Assembly (NCBI RefSeq): GCF_001590965.1
Contig: NZ_BCTW01000008.1
Location: forward strand, 146,625 to 210,624
From: Novosphingobium lentum NBRC 107847
Lineage (GTDB): Bacteria > Pseudomonadota > Alphaproteobacteria > Sphingomonadales > Sphingomonadaceae
Reading direction: 5' to 3'
Length of the DNA: 64,000 nt
Shown: positions 1 through 7,105 of the stretch, piece after piece
Numbering within the stretch: position 1 is the stretch's first letter
Layout of the letters: each line of letters starts with the position of its first letter
Position numbers and translations under genes: made by a program
Notes under the pieces: model-generated
Database searches by the model: none
What the model was told of the DNA's origin: nothing
What the model saw: the letters and a program-made list of their open reading frames with translations, nothing else

Positions 1-350
1 TCGGAGACTGGCTCGATATCGGCCCGGTGGGCCAGATCGCCCCCGGCAACGCGCGCACCTTGCCGGTGCGGGGCGGAGCGGAGATCGCGATCTTTCACAC
101 GCTCGACAACCAGTTCTATGCGCTGGTCAACAGCTGCCCGCACAAGCAGGGGCCGCTGTCGCAAGGCATCGTCCACGGCAATGTCGTGACCTGCCCGCTG
201 CACAACTGGAACATCTCGCTCAAAAGCGGCGAGGCGTTGGGCGAGGACAAAGGGTGCGTGCCCACCATCCCGCTACGCGTCGATGCGGGGCGGATCTATC
301 TGCTGCGCGAGGCGGTGGTCGGCGGCAATCCTTCGGCGCAGGCGGCCTGA
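1..350 (+). CDS. nirD: Nitrite reductase [NAD(P)H] small subunit NirD, 5' end missing
   Basis: This is the electron-transfer small subunit of assimilatory nitrite reductase, which with NirB reduces nitrite to ammonium in the cytoplasm. The reading frame is open from the first bases (Gly-Asp-Trp-Leu-Asp-Ile-Gly-Pro), typical of residues just after a NirD start, so only a few N-terminal codons lie outside the window. A Rieske-type [2Fe-2S] motif is visible: CPH, 16 residues, then CPLH. The next gene (nasA) begins 5 nt after its stop, so the two are co-transcribed. nirB presumably lies just to the left, outside the window. The GTG at 27 could be mistaken for a start, but the frame continues upstream. 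Confidence 0.9.
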   Translation, partial: GDWLDIGPVGQIAPGNARTLPVRGGAEIAIFHTLDNQFYALVNSCPHKQGPLSQGIVHGNVVTCPLHNWNISLKSGEALGEDKGCVPTIPLRVDAGRIYLLREAVVGGNPSAQAA

Positions 351-355
351 GGCGC

Positions 356-2953
356 GTGAGCAAGGTCCGCACCACCTGCGCATATTGCGGGGTCGGCTGC
401 GGCATCGTCGCCACGCCCATCGGTGAGCGCAGCGTCACCATCGCCGGGGACCGCGACCACCCCGCCAACTTCGGCAAGCTGTGCTCCAAGGGCACGCACC
501 TGGGCGAGACGGTTGGGCTGGAGGGTCGGCTGCTGGTCCCGCACATCGGCGACCGCGCCGCTGGCTGGGACGAGGCGCTCGATCTGGTAGCCACGCGCAT
601 GCGCGACTGCATCGCCGAGCATGGCCCGGATAGCGTGGCGTTCTATGTCTCGGGCCAGCTGCTGACCGAGGATTACTACGTCGCCAACAAGCTGATGAAG
701 GGCTTCGTCGGCAGCGGCAACATCGATACCAACAGCCGCCTGTGCATGGCGAGCGCGGTCGCCGCCCACGTCATGGCGTTCGGCGAGGATGTCGTGCCGT
801 GCAATTACGACGATCTCGACGCCGCCGACCTGATCCTGCTGGTCGGTTCGAACACCGCGTGGTGCCATCCGGTGATCTGGCAGCGGATCGAAAAGGCGCG
901 CGAGCGGCGCGGTACGCGGCTGGTGGTGATCGATCCGCGCCGCACCGAAACCGCCGAGCAGGCCGATCTGCACATTCCGATCGCGCCCGATGGCGACATC
1001 GCGCTGTTCAACGCGCTGCTGGCCGATATGCACCAGCGCGGACTGGTCGATCCGGCGGCGCTGGACCGCAGCGTCGCGGTGCCGGAAGGGTTCTGGGACG
1101 GGCTGGCCTGCGATCCGGGTATCGATGCCACGCTGTTCGCGCGGCTGGCCGACATGGTCGCCGCGCACCCGCGCACGATCACGCTGTTCAGCCAGGGCGC
1201 CAACCAGTCGGTCTGCGGCACCGACAAGGGGCTGGCGATCACCAACCTGCACCTGGCCACCGGTCGCATCAACCGCATCGGCGCCGGGCCGTTCAGCATC
1301 ACCGGCCAGCCCAACGCGATGGGCGGGCGCGAAGTGGGCGGCATGGCCAACACGCTGGCCTGTCACCTCGGCTTTTCCGCAACCGAGCTGGCCGACGCCG
1401 GAACGTTCTGGAATGCCGGGCAGATGTGCACCGGGCCGGGACTGAAGGCGGTCGACATGTTCCGCGCGGTGCACGACGGGCGGATCAGGTTCCTGTGGGT
1501 GATGGCGACCAACCCCGCCGTGTCGATGCCCGACTCCACCTTCGTGCGCGCGGCGCTGGCCAAGTGCCCCACCGTGGTGGTGTCCGATGTGATGGCCGAT
1601 ACCGACACCGGCCGGTTCGCGCATATCCGCCTGCCCGCGCTGGCGTGGGGCGAGAAGGACGGCACGGTCACCAATTCCGAACGCCGCATCAGCCGCCAGC
1701 GCGCGCTGTTCGCCCCGCCGGGTGAAACGCGCGCCGACTGGCGGATCGTGTGCGACGTCGCGGCGCGGCTGGGCTGGGGCAGCGCGTTCGCGTTCGCATC
1801 GCCCGCTGCGGTGTTCCGCGAATATGCCGCGATGACCGCGCTGGCGATGCGCCATGGCAAGAAGCTCGACCTGACCGCGTGGGCGGACCTGACCGATCGC
1901 GCTTACGAAGTGCTCCAGCCGTTCCAGTGGGGCGGCGAGCATCCGCTGGCCAACGGTTATTCCACGCCCGATGGCAAGGCCCGGCTCGTGGCGGTCCAGC
2001 CGCCGCGGACCGAGGCCGATCCGGCCTATCCGCTGCGGCTCAACACCGGGCGCTATCGCGACCAGTGGCACACGATGACGCGCACAGCGCTGTCGCCCAC
2101 GCTGTCGCAGCACCGGCGCGAGCCGCTGCTCGAGGTGAACCCCGCCGATGCGCTGGCGCAAGGGCTGTCGGACGGCGGGCTGGCGCGCGTGGTCACGCCG
2201 CACGGCCGGTCGATCTTCCGCGTCAGCGTCACCGCCGACCAGCGGCGCGGCGACATCTTCGTGCCGATGCACTGGACCGATACGATGGCCGGCGAAGGGC
2301 GCAGCAACCGCCTGCCGGGGCAGGGGGCGGACCCGCATTCGGGCCAGCCCGGCTTCAAGAACGGCCCCGCGCGGATCGAGCCGGTCACCCCCGAATGGCG
2401 CGGCTTCCTCGTCACCCGCGACGATCCGGTGCCGGTCGGCCTGCTCTACTGGACGCGGTCGCGCGTTGCAGGCAGCGGGGCGGGCAGCGGATCTGGCGGC
2501 TGGCTGTATGAACTGGCTGGCGACGGCGCGATCGACAGCGCCGCGCTGCTGCCCACCGGCGACGTGCTCGAAGCGGCCGACCCGGTGCGCGGCATGCGGC
2601 GCATCGCGGTGCGCGGGCCCGGCGGATCGCTCGCCGCCGCGCTGTTCGTCACCCGGTCGGGCACGTTGCCCCCGCGCGAATGGGTTGCCGACCAGCTTGG
2701 CAGCGACGACGCCTCGCCCGTTGAACTGCTGGCGGGCCGACCCAGCACGCCCGCGCCCGATCGCGGCGCGATCGTGTGCGTGTGCCACGGCGTGGGCGAT
2801 CGCGCGATCACCGCCGCCGTCGATGCGGGCGCGGCCACGGTCGAGGCGATCGGTGCCGCCACTTGCGCCGGAACCAACTGCGGCAGCTGCCGCCCCGCCA
2901 TCGCCCGGCTGCTCGAAGCCGCGATCGCCAAACCCACGGAGCAGGCGGCATGA
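356..2953 (+). CDS. nasA: Assimilatory nitrate reductase catalytic subunit, molybdopterin type
   Basis: This enzyme reduces nitrate to nitrite in the cytoplasm using a bis-MGD molybdenum cofactor. At 865 aa it starts with the [4Fe-4S] motif C8-x2-C11-x3-C15 and C43 (CAYCGVGCG, then KLCSKG). The molybdopterin oxidoreductase body follows, then the dinucleotide-binding domain (around LNTGRYRDQWHTMTR). From about residue 807 there is a BFD-like [2Fe-2S] domain (CVCHGVGD, then CAGTNCGSC), as in NasA proteins that take electrons from a partner reductase. I chose the GTG at 356 because the iron-sulphur motif then starts at the usual position. The longer upstream frame overlaps nirD and has no family match. 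The stop overlaps the next start as ATGA. No twin-arginine signal is present, as expected for an assimilatory enzyme. Confidence 0.95.
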   Translation: MSKVRTTCAYCGVGCGIVATPIGERSVTIAGDRDHPANFGKLCSKGTHLGETVGLEGRLLVPHIGDRAAGWDEALDLVATRMRDCIAEHGPDSVAFYVSGQLLTEDYYVANKLMKGFVGSGNIDTNSRLCMASAVAAHVMAFGEDVVPCNYDDLDAADLILLVGSNTAWCHPVIWQRIEKARERRGTRLVVIDPRRTETAEQADLHIPIAPDGDIALFNALLADMHQRGLVDPAALDRSVAVPEGFWDGLACDPGIDATLFARLADMVAAHPRTITLFSQGANQSVCGTDKGLAITNLHLATGRINRIGAGPFSITGQPNAMGGREVGGMANTLACHLGFSATELADAGTFWNAGQMCTGPGLKAVDMFRAVHDGRIRFLWVMATNPAVSMPDSTFVRAALAKCPTVVVSDVMADTDTGRFAHIRLPALAWGEKDGTVTNSERRISRQRALFAPPGETRADWRIVCDVAARLGWGSAFAFASPAAVFREYAAMTALAMRHGKKLDLTAWADLTDRAYEVLQPFQWGGEHPLANGYSTPDGKARLVAVQPPRTEADPAYPLRLNTGRYRDQWHTMTRTALSPTLSQHRREPLLEVNPADALAQGLSDGGLARVVTPHGRSIFRVSVTADQRRGDIFVPMHWTDTMAGEGRSNRLPGQGADPHSGQPGFKNGPARIEPVTPEWRGFLVTRDDPVPVGLLYWTRSRVAGSGAGSGSGGWLYELAGDGAIDSAALLPTGDVLEAADPVRGMRRIAVRGPGGSLAAALFVTRSGTLPPREWVADQLGSDDASPVELLAGRPSTPAPDRGAIVCVCHGVGDRAITAAVDAGAATVEAIGAATCAGTNCGSCRPAIARLLEAAIAKPTEQAA

Positions 2954-3750
2954 CCGATTTTCCCGCAGGCAGCATCTGGCTCGTCGGCGCCGGGCCGGGC
3001 GACCCGGACTTGCTGACGCGCAAGGCCGAACGGCTGATCCGCGCCGCCAGCGTGATCTTCCACGATGCGCTGGTCGGCCCCGGCGTGCTCGATCTCGCCG
3101 CGCCGGGCACGCGGCTGGTGCACGTCGGCAAGCGATCGGGCCGCCATTCGAAGGATCAGGCGACGATCGACAAGCTGATCGTCGAGGCGGCGCTGCAGGG
3201 GGACCGCGTCGTCCGCCTGAAGGGCGGCGATCCGGCGATCTTCGGCCGCGCGACCGAGGAGCTCGACGCCGCACGCGCCGCCGGGGTGCCCATCAGCGTG
3301 TGCCCCGGCATCACCGCCGCCAGCGCCGCCGCCGCCAGCCTGGGCACCTCGCTCACGCTGCGGGGCCTCGCGCGCAAGCTCACCTTCGTGACCGCCCATG
3401 CCCGCGCCGGCGAGCCGCTGGTGCTTGATTGGCAGGCGCTGGCCGATCCGCAGGCGACGCTGGCGGTCTACATGGGCAAGGCCGCCGCCGGGCTGCTGTC
3501 GCGCGAGCTGATCGCCGCCGGGCTGCCCGCGTCCACCCCCGTCGCCATGGTCGAGAACGCCAGCCTGCCCACCGAACGCACCTTGCGCACCCGGCTCGAC
3601 CTGCTGCCGCTCGCCGCGCAAAGCGCGCTGGGCGATGGCCCGGCGGTGCTGCTGATCGGCGAAGGGCTGCGCGAGCGGGAGCAAAAAGCCCTCGCCTCTG
3701 TCGGCAAGGGATTCGCATACCAGCGCCCTGTCTCGTTATCGTCATCCTGA
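2950..3750 (+). CDS. cobA: Uroporphyrinogen-III C-methyltransferase (siroheme synthesis)
   Basis: The protein transfers two methyl groups from S-adenosylmethionine to uroporphyrinogen III, giving precorrin-2, the precursor of the siroheme used by nitrite reductase. This 266-aa protein shows the SUMT signatures: GAGPGDPDLLT near the N terminus, LKGGDPAIFGR in the middle, and the PGITAASAAA stretch. It is a single-domain enzyme without the dehydrogenase/chelatase half of CysG. The ATG at 2950 overlaps the nasA stop, so it is translationally coupled and belongs to the nitrate assimilation operon. Its last codons and TGA stop lie inside the left arm of a 31-bp inverted repeat, so the C-terminal tail (Ser-Leu-Ser-Ser-Ser) may have been added by the repeat. 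Confidence 0.93.
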   Translation: MTDFPAGSIWLVGAGPGDPDLLTRKAERLIRAASVIFHDALVGPGVLDLAAPGTRLVHVGKRSGRHSKDQATIDKLIVEAALQGDRVVRLKGGDPAIFGRATEELDAARAAGVPISVCPGITAASAAAASLGTSLTLRGLARKLTFVTAHARAGEPLVLDWQALADPQATLAVYMGKAAAGLLSRELIAAGLPASTPVAMVENASLPTERTLRTRLDLLPLAAQSALGDGPAVLLIGEGLREREQKALASVGKGFAYQRPVSLSSS

Positions 3751-3882
3751 ACTCGTTTCAGGATCCATCGGGCCGTTTGGTCGGCACCGGCGGAATTGGG
3801 TTAGACCGGGCCGAAAGGCCTCTCAAACCCATCCGCCGTGCAGGCGGAGGAATGGATCCTGAAACGAGTTCAGGATGACGAT
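3738..3882. repeat. 31-bp perfect inverted repeat at the end of cobA
   Basis: The left arm (3738-3768) and right arm (3852-3882) are exact reverse complements, separated by 83 bp that contain further GC-rich pairing. Each arm is itself nearly palindromic (cctgaactcgtttcagg). The left arm overlaps the last 13 nt of cobA. It could act as a terminator or 3' mRNA stabiliser between cobA and the convergent glutaminase gene. The same core (catcctgaac...ggatccat) recurs at about 24260-24290. Confidence 0.85.
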
Positions 3883-3926
3883 CAAAAAGGGTGGTTGGAC
3901 GGATTATAGCTCGCCCACCCCCACCC

Positions 3927-4910
3927 TCAATCCACGAAATGGCTGCCGATCTTGCGCCCCGCGCGGCCGCTGTCGGGGGAGACCGGTTCGAACACCGACC
4001 AGCCGGTGCGCTGCACCAGCCGTTCCAGCGCCAGCGTGCCGAGGTGCGAATTGCCGCGCTCGTTCAGGCCGGGCGACCACACCGCGATCGAGGCGATGCC
4101 CGGCGCGATCGAGAGGATGCCGCCGCCCACGCCCGATTTGCCCGGCAGGCCCACGCGATAGGCGAACTCGCCCGATCCGTCGTAGTGGCCGCAGGTCAGC
4201 ATCAGCGCCAGGATGCGCCGCGCGCGCTGGGGCGAAACCACCGATCGCCCGGTCTCGGGATTGCGCCCGCCGCACATCAGAAAGCGCCCGGCCAGCGCCA
4301 GCTGCCGGCAGTTCATCGCCAGCGCACACTGGTGGAAATAGATGCCCAGCGTCTTTTCGATCGGGTGCCGCACGTTGCCGAACGCGCGCATGTAACTGGC
4401 CAGCGCCGCGTTGCGGAATCCCGTCTGCTCCTCGCCGCGCGCGACGTGATCGTCGATCACGATGGTGTCGTCGCCCGCCAGCGCGCGCATGAAGCGCAGG
4501 AATTCGGCAATCGCCTCGCGCGGTTCGTACCGTGCCAGCAGGATGTCCGAGACCACGATCGCGCCGGCGTTGATGAACGGATTGCGCGGGATGCCCTTTT
4601 CGGTTTCCAGCTGGACGATCGAATTGAACGCGCTGCCCGAAGGCTCGCGCCCCACGCGGCTCCACAACGCATCGCCCACCGCGCCCAGCGCCATCGTCAG
4701 CCCGAACACCTTGGTGATCGACTGTACCGAAAACGCCTGCTCGGCATCGCCCGCGACATGCACCGACCCGTCGACCGACACGATTGCCATGCCGAAATGC
4801 GCGGGCGACACCGCCGCCAGGTTGGGAATGTAGTCCGCCACTTTCCCGCGCTCGACCGCCAGCGCCATTTCCTCGGCGATCTCGTCGACGATGATCTGCA
4901 GATGATCCAT
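3927..4910 (-). CDS. glsA: Glutaminase (serine-dependent beta-lactamase-like fold)
   Basis: The enzyme hydrolyses L-glutamine to glutamate and ammonia in the cytoplasm. This 327-aa protein carries the family's catalytic S-x-x-K pair (S64-I-T-K67 in QSITKVF), the substrate-binding SGSAFNS stretch, [13 protein letters not shown], and the late GKSGVGGGI loop. It is slightly longer than the usual ~308 aa because of a C-terminal tail ending GSHFVD. The ATG at 4910 ([11 protein letters not shown]) matches the normal family start. The frame is open upstream but encodes proline-rich intergenic sequence. It converges with cobA across the 3738-3882 inverted repeat and has no operon partner. Confidence 0.94.
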   Translation of the reverse strand: MDHLQIIVDEIAEEMALAVERGKVADYIPNLAAVSPAHFGMAIVSVDGSVHVAGDAEQAFSVQSITKVFGLTMALGAVGDALWSRVGREPSGSAFNSIVQLETEKGIPRNPFINAGAIVVSDILLARYEPREAIAEFLRFMRALAGDDTIVIDDHVARGEEQTGFRNAALASYMRAFGNVRHPIEKTLGIYFHQCALAMNCRQLALAGRFLMCGGRNPETGRSVVSPQRARRILALMLTCGHYDGSGEFAYRVGLPGKSGVGGGILSIAPGIASIAVWSPGLNERGNSHLGTLALERLVQRTGWSVFEPVSPDSGRAGRKIGSHFVD

Positions 4911-5541
4911 GATGCCTGTCCCCCGGCGCCCATCCGCCAGCGCACACAGCTTGCCGCGAGTTGCCCCGCGATGCCAGCGGGAAGAGGGGGGGGAGCCGTC
5001 AATTCCGCCCCCGCCGGGGGCGGGGGACCATCCGCAGGATGGTGGAGGGGTGAAGCGCTTGGCCACCTTTGGTCGTGATAGGTTGGTGTCCGATGCTTGC
5101 CTTTCAGAGCATCGGAGATGGTCCTAAACCAGTCATTCCCGCAAAGAGCGGCCAATTTATCGCGAAAAACCGGCATTGAGACTTCGCCGTCATTGAAGGC
5201 CATGGCGAAAAATGACCGTTGATGTCAGAAGCTGCCTTAGGCCGCACTCTGATCTGCGAGACCGGCGCCGCCTTGAGAGTTGACGTTTGGCGATACCATC
5301 GGCCATTGCCTTATGCAATATGCCCGGCCTGTTGCCGCAGTTGCGATGTATTCCGCGAGCCTTGTCTGCGAAGCTTGGGTTAGGCTTGGCCATTGCGACG
5401 TGGTAGGTACTCCACATCACCTGACCGCATATGCAGGCGTCCCGTGACAGTGGGACGATCGCGCCCTCGCCTGCAACGCGAGGGAAACGATGATAATGAC
5501 GGTGACAAAAGCCGACGCACTGAACCGGCGGACCGTTTGAA
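4911..5541. other. Intergenic region, no gene seen
   Basis: These 631 bp hold no convincing gene. The first part contains two hairpin-forming palindromes (5006-5022, GC-only; 5027-5043, accatcc/ggatggt), of a kind common in sphingomonad gaps. From about 5080 on the sequence becomes visibly less GC-rich and remains so through the sensor kinase gene. The short open frames on both strands here lack family resemblance and good ribosome-binding sites. Confidence 0.6.
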
Positions 5542-6627
5542 ATGTCAATCACGCTCCCGGTGCGGACGCTCGAAGAAGCGAACCTGCTGGCCCAGGCCAT
5601 CGTCAATACCATCCCTGAACCTTTCCTGGTGCTCGATGCCGACTTGCGCGTGCTCGAAGCCAGCCGTTCGTTCTACGAGGTGTTCAAGGTCGAGCCGACG
5701 GCGACTCAAGGGCGGATGCTTTATGCGTTGGGCGACGGCCAATGGGACATTCCAGCGTTGCGGCTGCTGCTCGAAACGATCCTGCCCGAGCGCGTGGCGA
5801 TGGACCACTTCGAGGTCGATCACGATTTCCCCGCAATCGGCTGGCGCGTGATGCTGCTCAACGCGCGGAAGGTGCTCTACGACGAGAGCGATACCATGGC
5901 GATCCTGCTGGCTTTTCGCGACGTGACAGAACGGCGCGCGATCGAGCGCGAAAAGGAAGCGCTGCTGGAGCGCTCGGAAGAACTCCGGCGGCAAAATGAT
6001 GTGCTGCTGCAGGAAATGAAGCATCGCGTCGCCAACAGCCTGCAGATCATCGCGAGCATCCTGTTGCTCAAGGCGCGAACAGTGAATTCGGACGAAACGA
6101 GCTTTCACCTCAGAGACGCGCACCAACGGGTCATGTCGGTCGCCTCCGTCCAGCGCTATCTCGATATGACCAACGGAATCGACCAGATCGAAGTCGGCAA
6201 TTACCTGACCAAGCTGTGTGATGGCTTGGGTTCGTCTATGATCAGTGCGGACCGACCGGTCGATATCAGCGTTGTGTCGGATGGCGCCATGATTCCTTCG
6301 TCAACAGCTGTCAGCCTAGGTTTGATCGTGACCGAACTGGTGATTAATGCGCTCAAATACGCCTTCCCTGACGCGCATCGTCTAAATCTGATCACGGTCA
6401 GTTACCACATCACAAACGACGTCTGGACTTTAGCCGTGGCGGATAACGGGGTCGGGAGGATAGCCGACGTACCGCCAAAGGCGAGCGGCGGCCTTGGCAC
6501 AAACATTGTCGCTGCACTCGCCAACAGCTTGAATGCCGTGGTTGAGACGACCGGCGTCGGCCCCGGATTTTCTGTGACGATCAGCCAGCAGCTACCTTTA
6601 CCCCAAGCACAACCGGTCCACCAATGA
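5542..6627 (+). CDS. PAS-domain sensor histidine kinase, HisKA_2/HWE type
   Basis: This is a cytoplasmic sensor kinase of 361 aa with no membrane segments or signal peptide. Residues ~15-135 form a PAS fold ending in the usual DVTERRAIEREKE linker. Next comes the dimerisation/phosphoacceptor helix of the HisKA_2 class, with H161 in EMKHRVANSLQ. An HATPase domain follows, with the N box ELVINALKYAF and glycine boxes DNGVGR and GGLGTNIV. Kinases of this class often feed PhyR-type general stress signalling or single-domain regulators in alphaproteobacteria, but no response regulator is adjacent, so its output cannot be told from this window. Codon and base use is less GC-biased than the flanking core genes. 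Confidence 0.88.
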   Translation: MSITLPVRTLEEANLLAQAIVNTIPEPFLVLDADLRVLEASRSFYEVFKVEPTATQGRMLYALGDGQWDIPALRLLLETILPERVAMDHFEVDHDFPAIGWRVMLLNARKVLYDESDTMAILLAFRDVTERRAIEREKEALLERSEELRRQNDVLLQEMKHRVANSLQIIASILLLKARTVNSDETSFHLRDAHQRVMSVASVQRYLDMTNGIDQIEVGNYLTKLCDGLGSSMISADRPVDISVVSDGAMIPSSTAVSLGLIVTELVINALKYAFPDAHRLNLITVSYHITNDVWTLAVADNGVGRIADVPPKASGGLGTNIVAALANSLNAVVETTGVGPGFSVTISQQLPLPQAQPVHQ

Positions 6628-6984
6628 TCGTAAACCTGTTCCCGGCCATGTTTGTCGGTCTGTCCGGCATCACTGTCCCGCAGATCCTAAGCGCCGCGAA
6701 TGGTCAGAGCAATCGCAATTGCCGTAAGGCCAGTTTTTCCCGAAGCGGTCATGCGTCGCTTGCGCGCGGTACGGCGGAACTGGGTCGACAACAGTCGAAT
6801 TGCGTGGGCTGAATGGAGGGGTGGCTTTCAGTTGAGTCATGGCCAGAACCGGTCAGGCTGTAATCGGCCTCGCTCCTGTCCTTCGTTTTCGAAATCGAAA
6901 ATCCCGAACAGCCTGCCCGATACGGGAGAAGTTAGAGAAGTTGTCGGTTGCCGAACCGCACGCCGATGCCCTCGGGCACGGCCC

Positions 6985-7012
6985 GGCAAGTGGTGCCGGG
7001 GACGGCATCGAA
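6985..7012. other. attL: imperfect copy of the tRNA-Phe 3' end
   Basis: This 28-bp stretch (ggcaagtggtgcc...atcgaa) matches 17133-17161 at the tRNA-Phe 3' end with one substitution and one missing C. It includes the CCA end and the first part of the T arm in the same orientation. Together the two copies delimit about 10.1 kb containing the integrase, so this is the likely left junction of the element. Confidence 0.72.
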
Positions 7013-7064
7013 TTGAACGGGCAAATAGTTGATATATAACGAACAAATCAGTTATTTTTCGCAA

Positions 7065-7086
7065 GTGGCCCCCAATGTGGCCCTCC
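7065..7086. promoter_or_regulatory. Tandem GTGGCCCCCA boxes, putative integrase arm sites (left)
   Basis: Two boxes, GTGGCCCCCA and GTGGCCCTCC, start 12 bp apart. The same pair with the same 12-bp step occurs at 17004-17025 near the right end. Matching short repeats just inside both ends of an integrative element are typical of arm-type integrase or excisionase binding sites. Binding itself is inferred. Confidence 0.5.
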
Positions 7087-7105
7087 GTTGTCTAAAAATC
7101 TTGGC

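Larger units (their letters stand above)
6628..7105. other. Intergenic region holding the left end of the island
   Basis: These 478 bp separate the sensor kinase from the hsdR stop codon. No gene is convincing: the short frames near 6624-6812 and 6839-7039 match nothing I know. The stretch contains the left attachment repeat (6985-7012) and a pair of GTGGCCC-type boxes (7065-7086), both matched at the right end of the element near the tRNA-Phe gene. Confidence 0.6.

Noticed and set aside
254..355. N-terminal extension of nasA overlapping nirD
   Set aside because: The extra residues have no family likeness. GTG 356 puts the iron-sulphur motif at the normal place and directly follows the nirD stop.
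296..3274. A 992-codon minus-strand frame opposite nasA and cobA
   Set aside because: It is an arginine/glycine-rich shadow of two clearly recognisable plus-strand genes.
3738..3882. Inverted repeat as the ends of a small transposon
   Set aside because: No transposase or target duplication. The arms are internally palindromic and the core recurs in other gaps, which fits a hairpin repeat.
5190..5612. 140-codon minus-strand frame overlapping the sensor kinase start
   Set aside because: It overlaps a well-supported gene, shows no family pattern and lacks a ribosome site.
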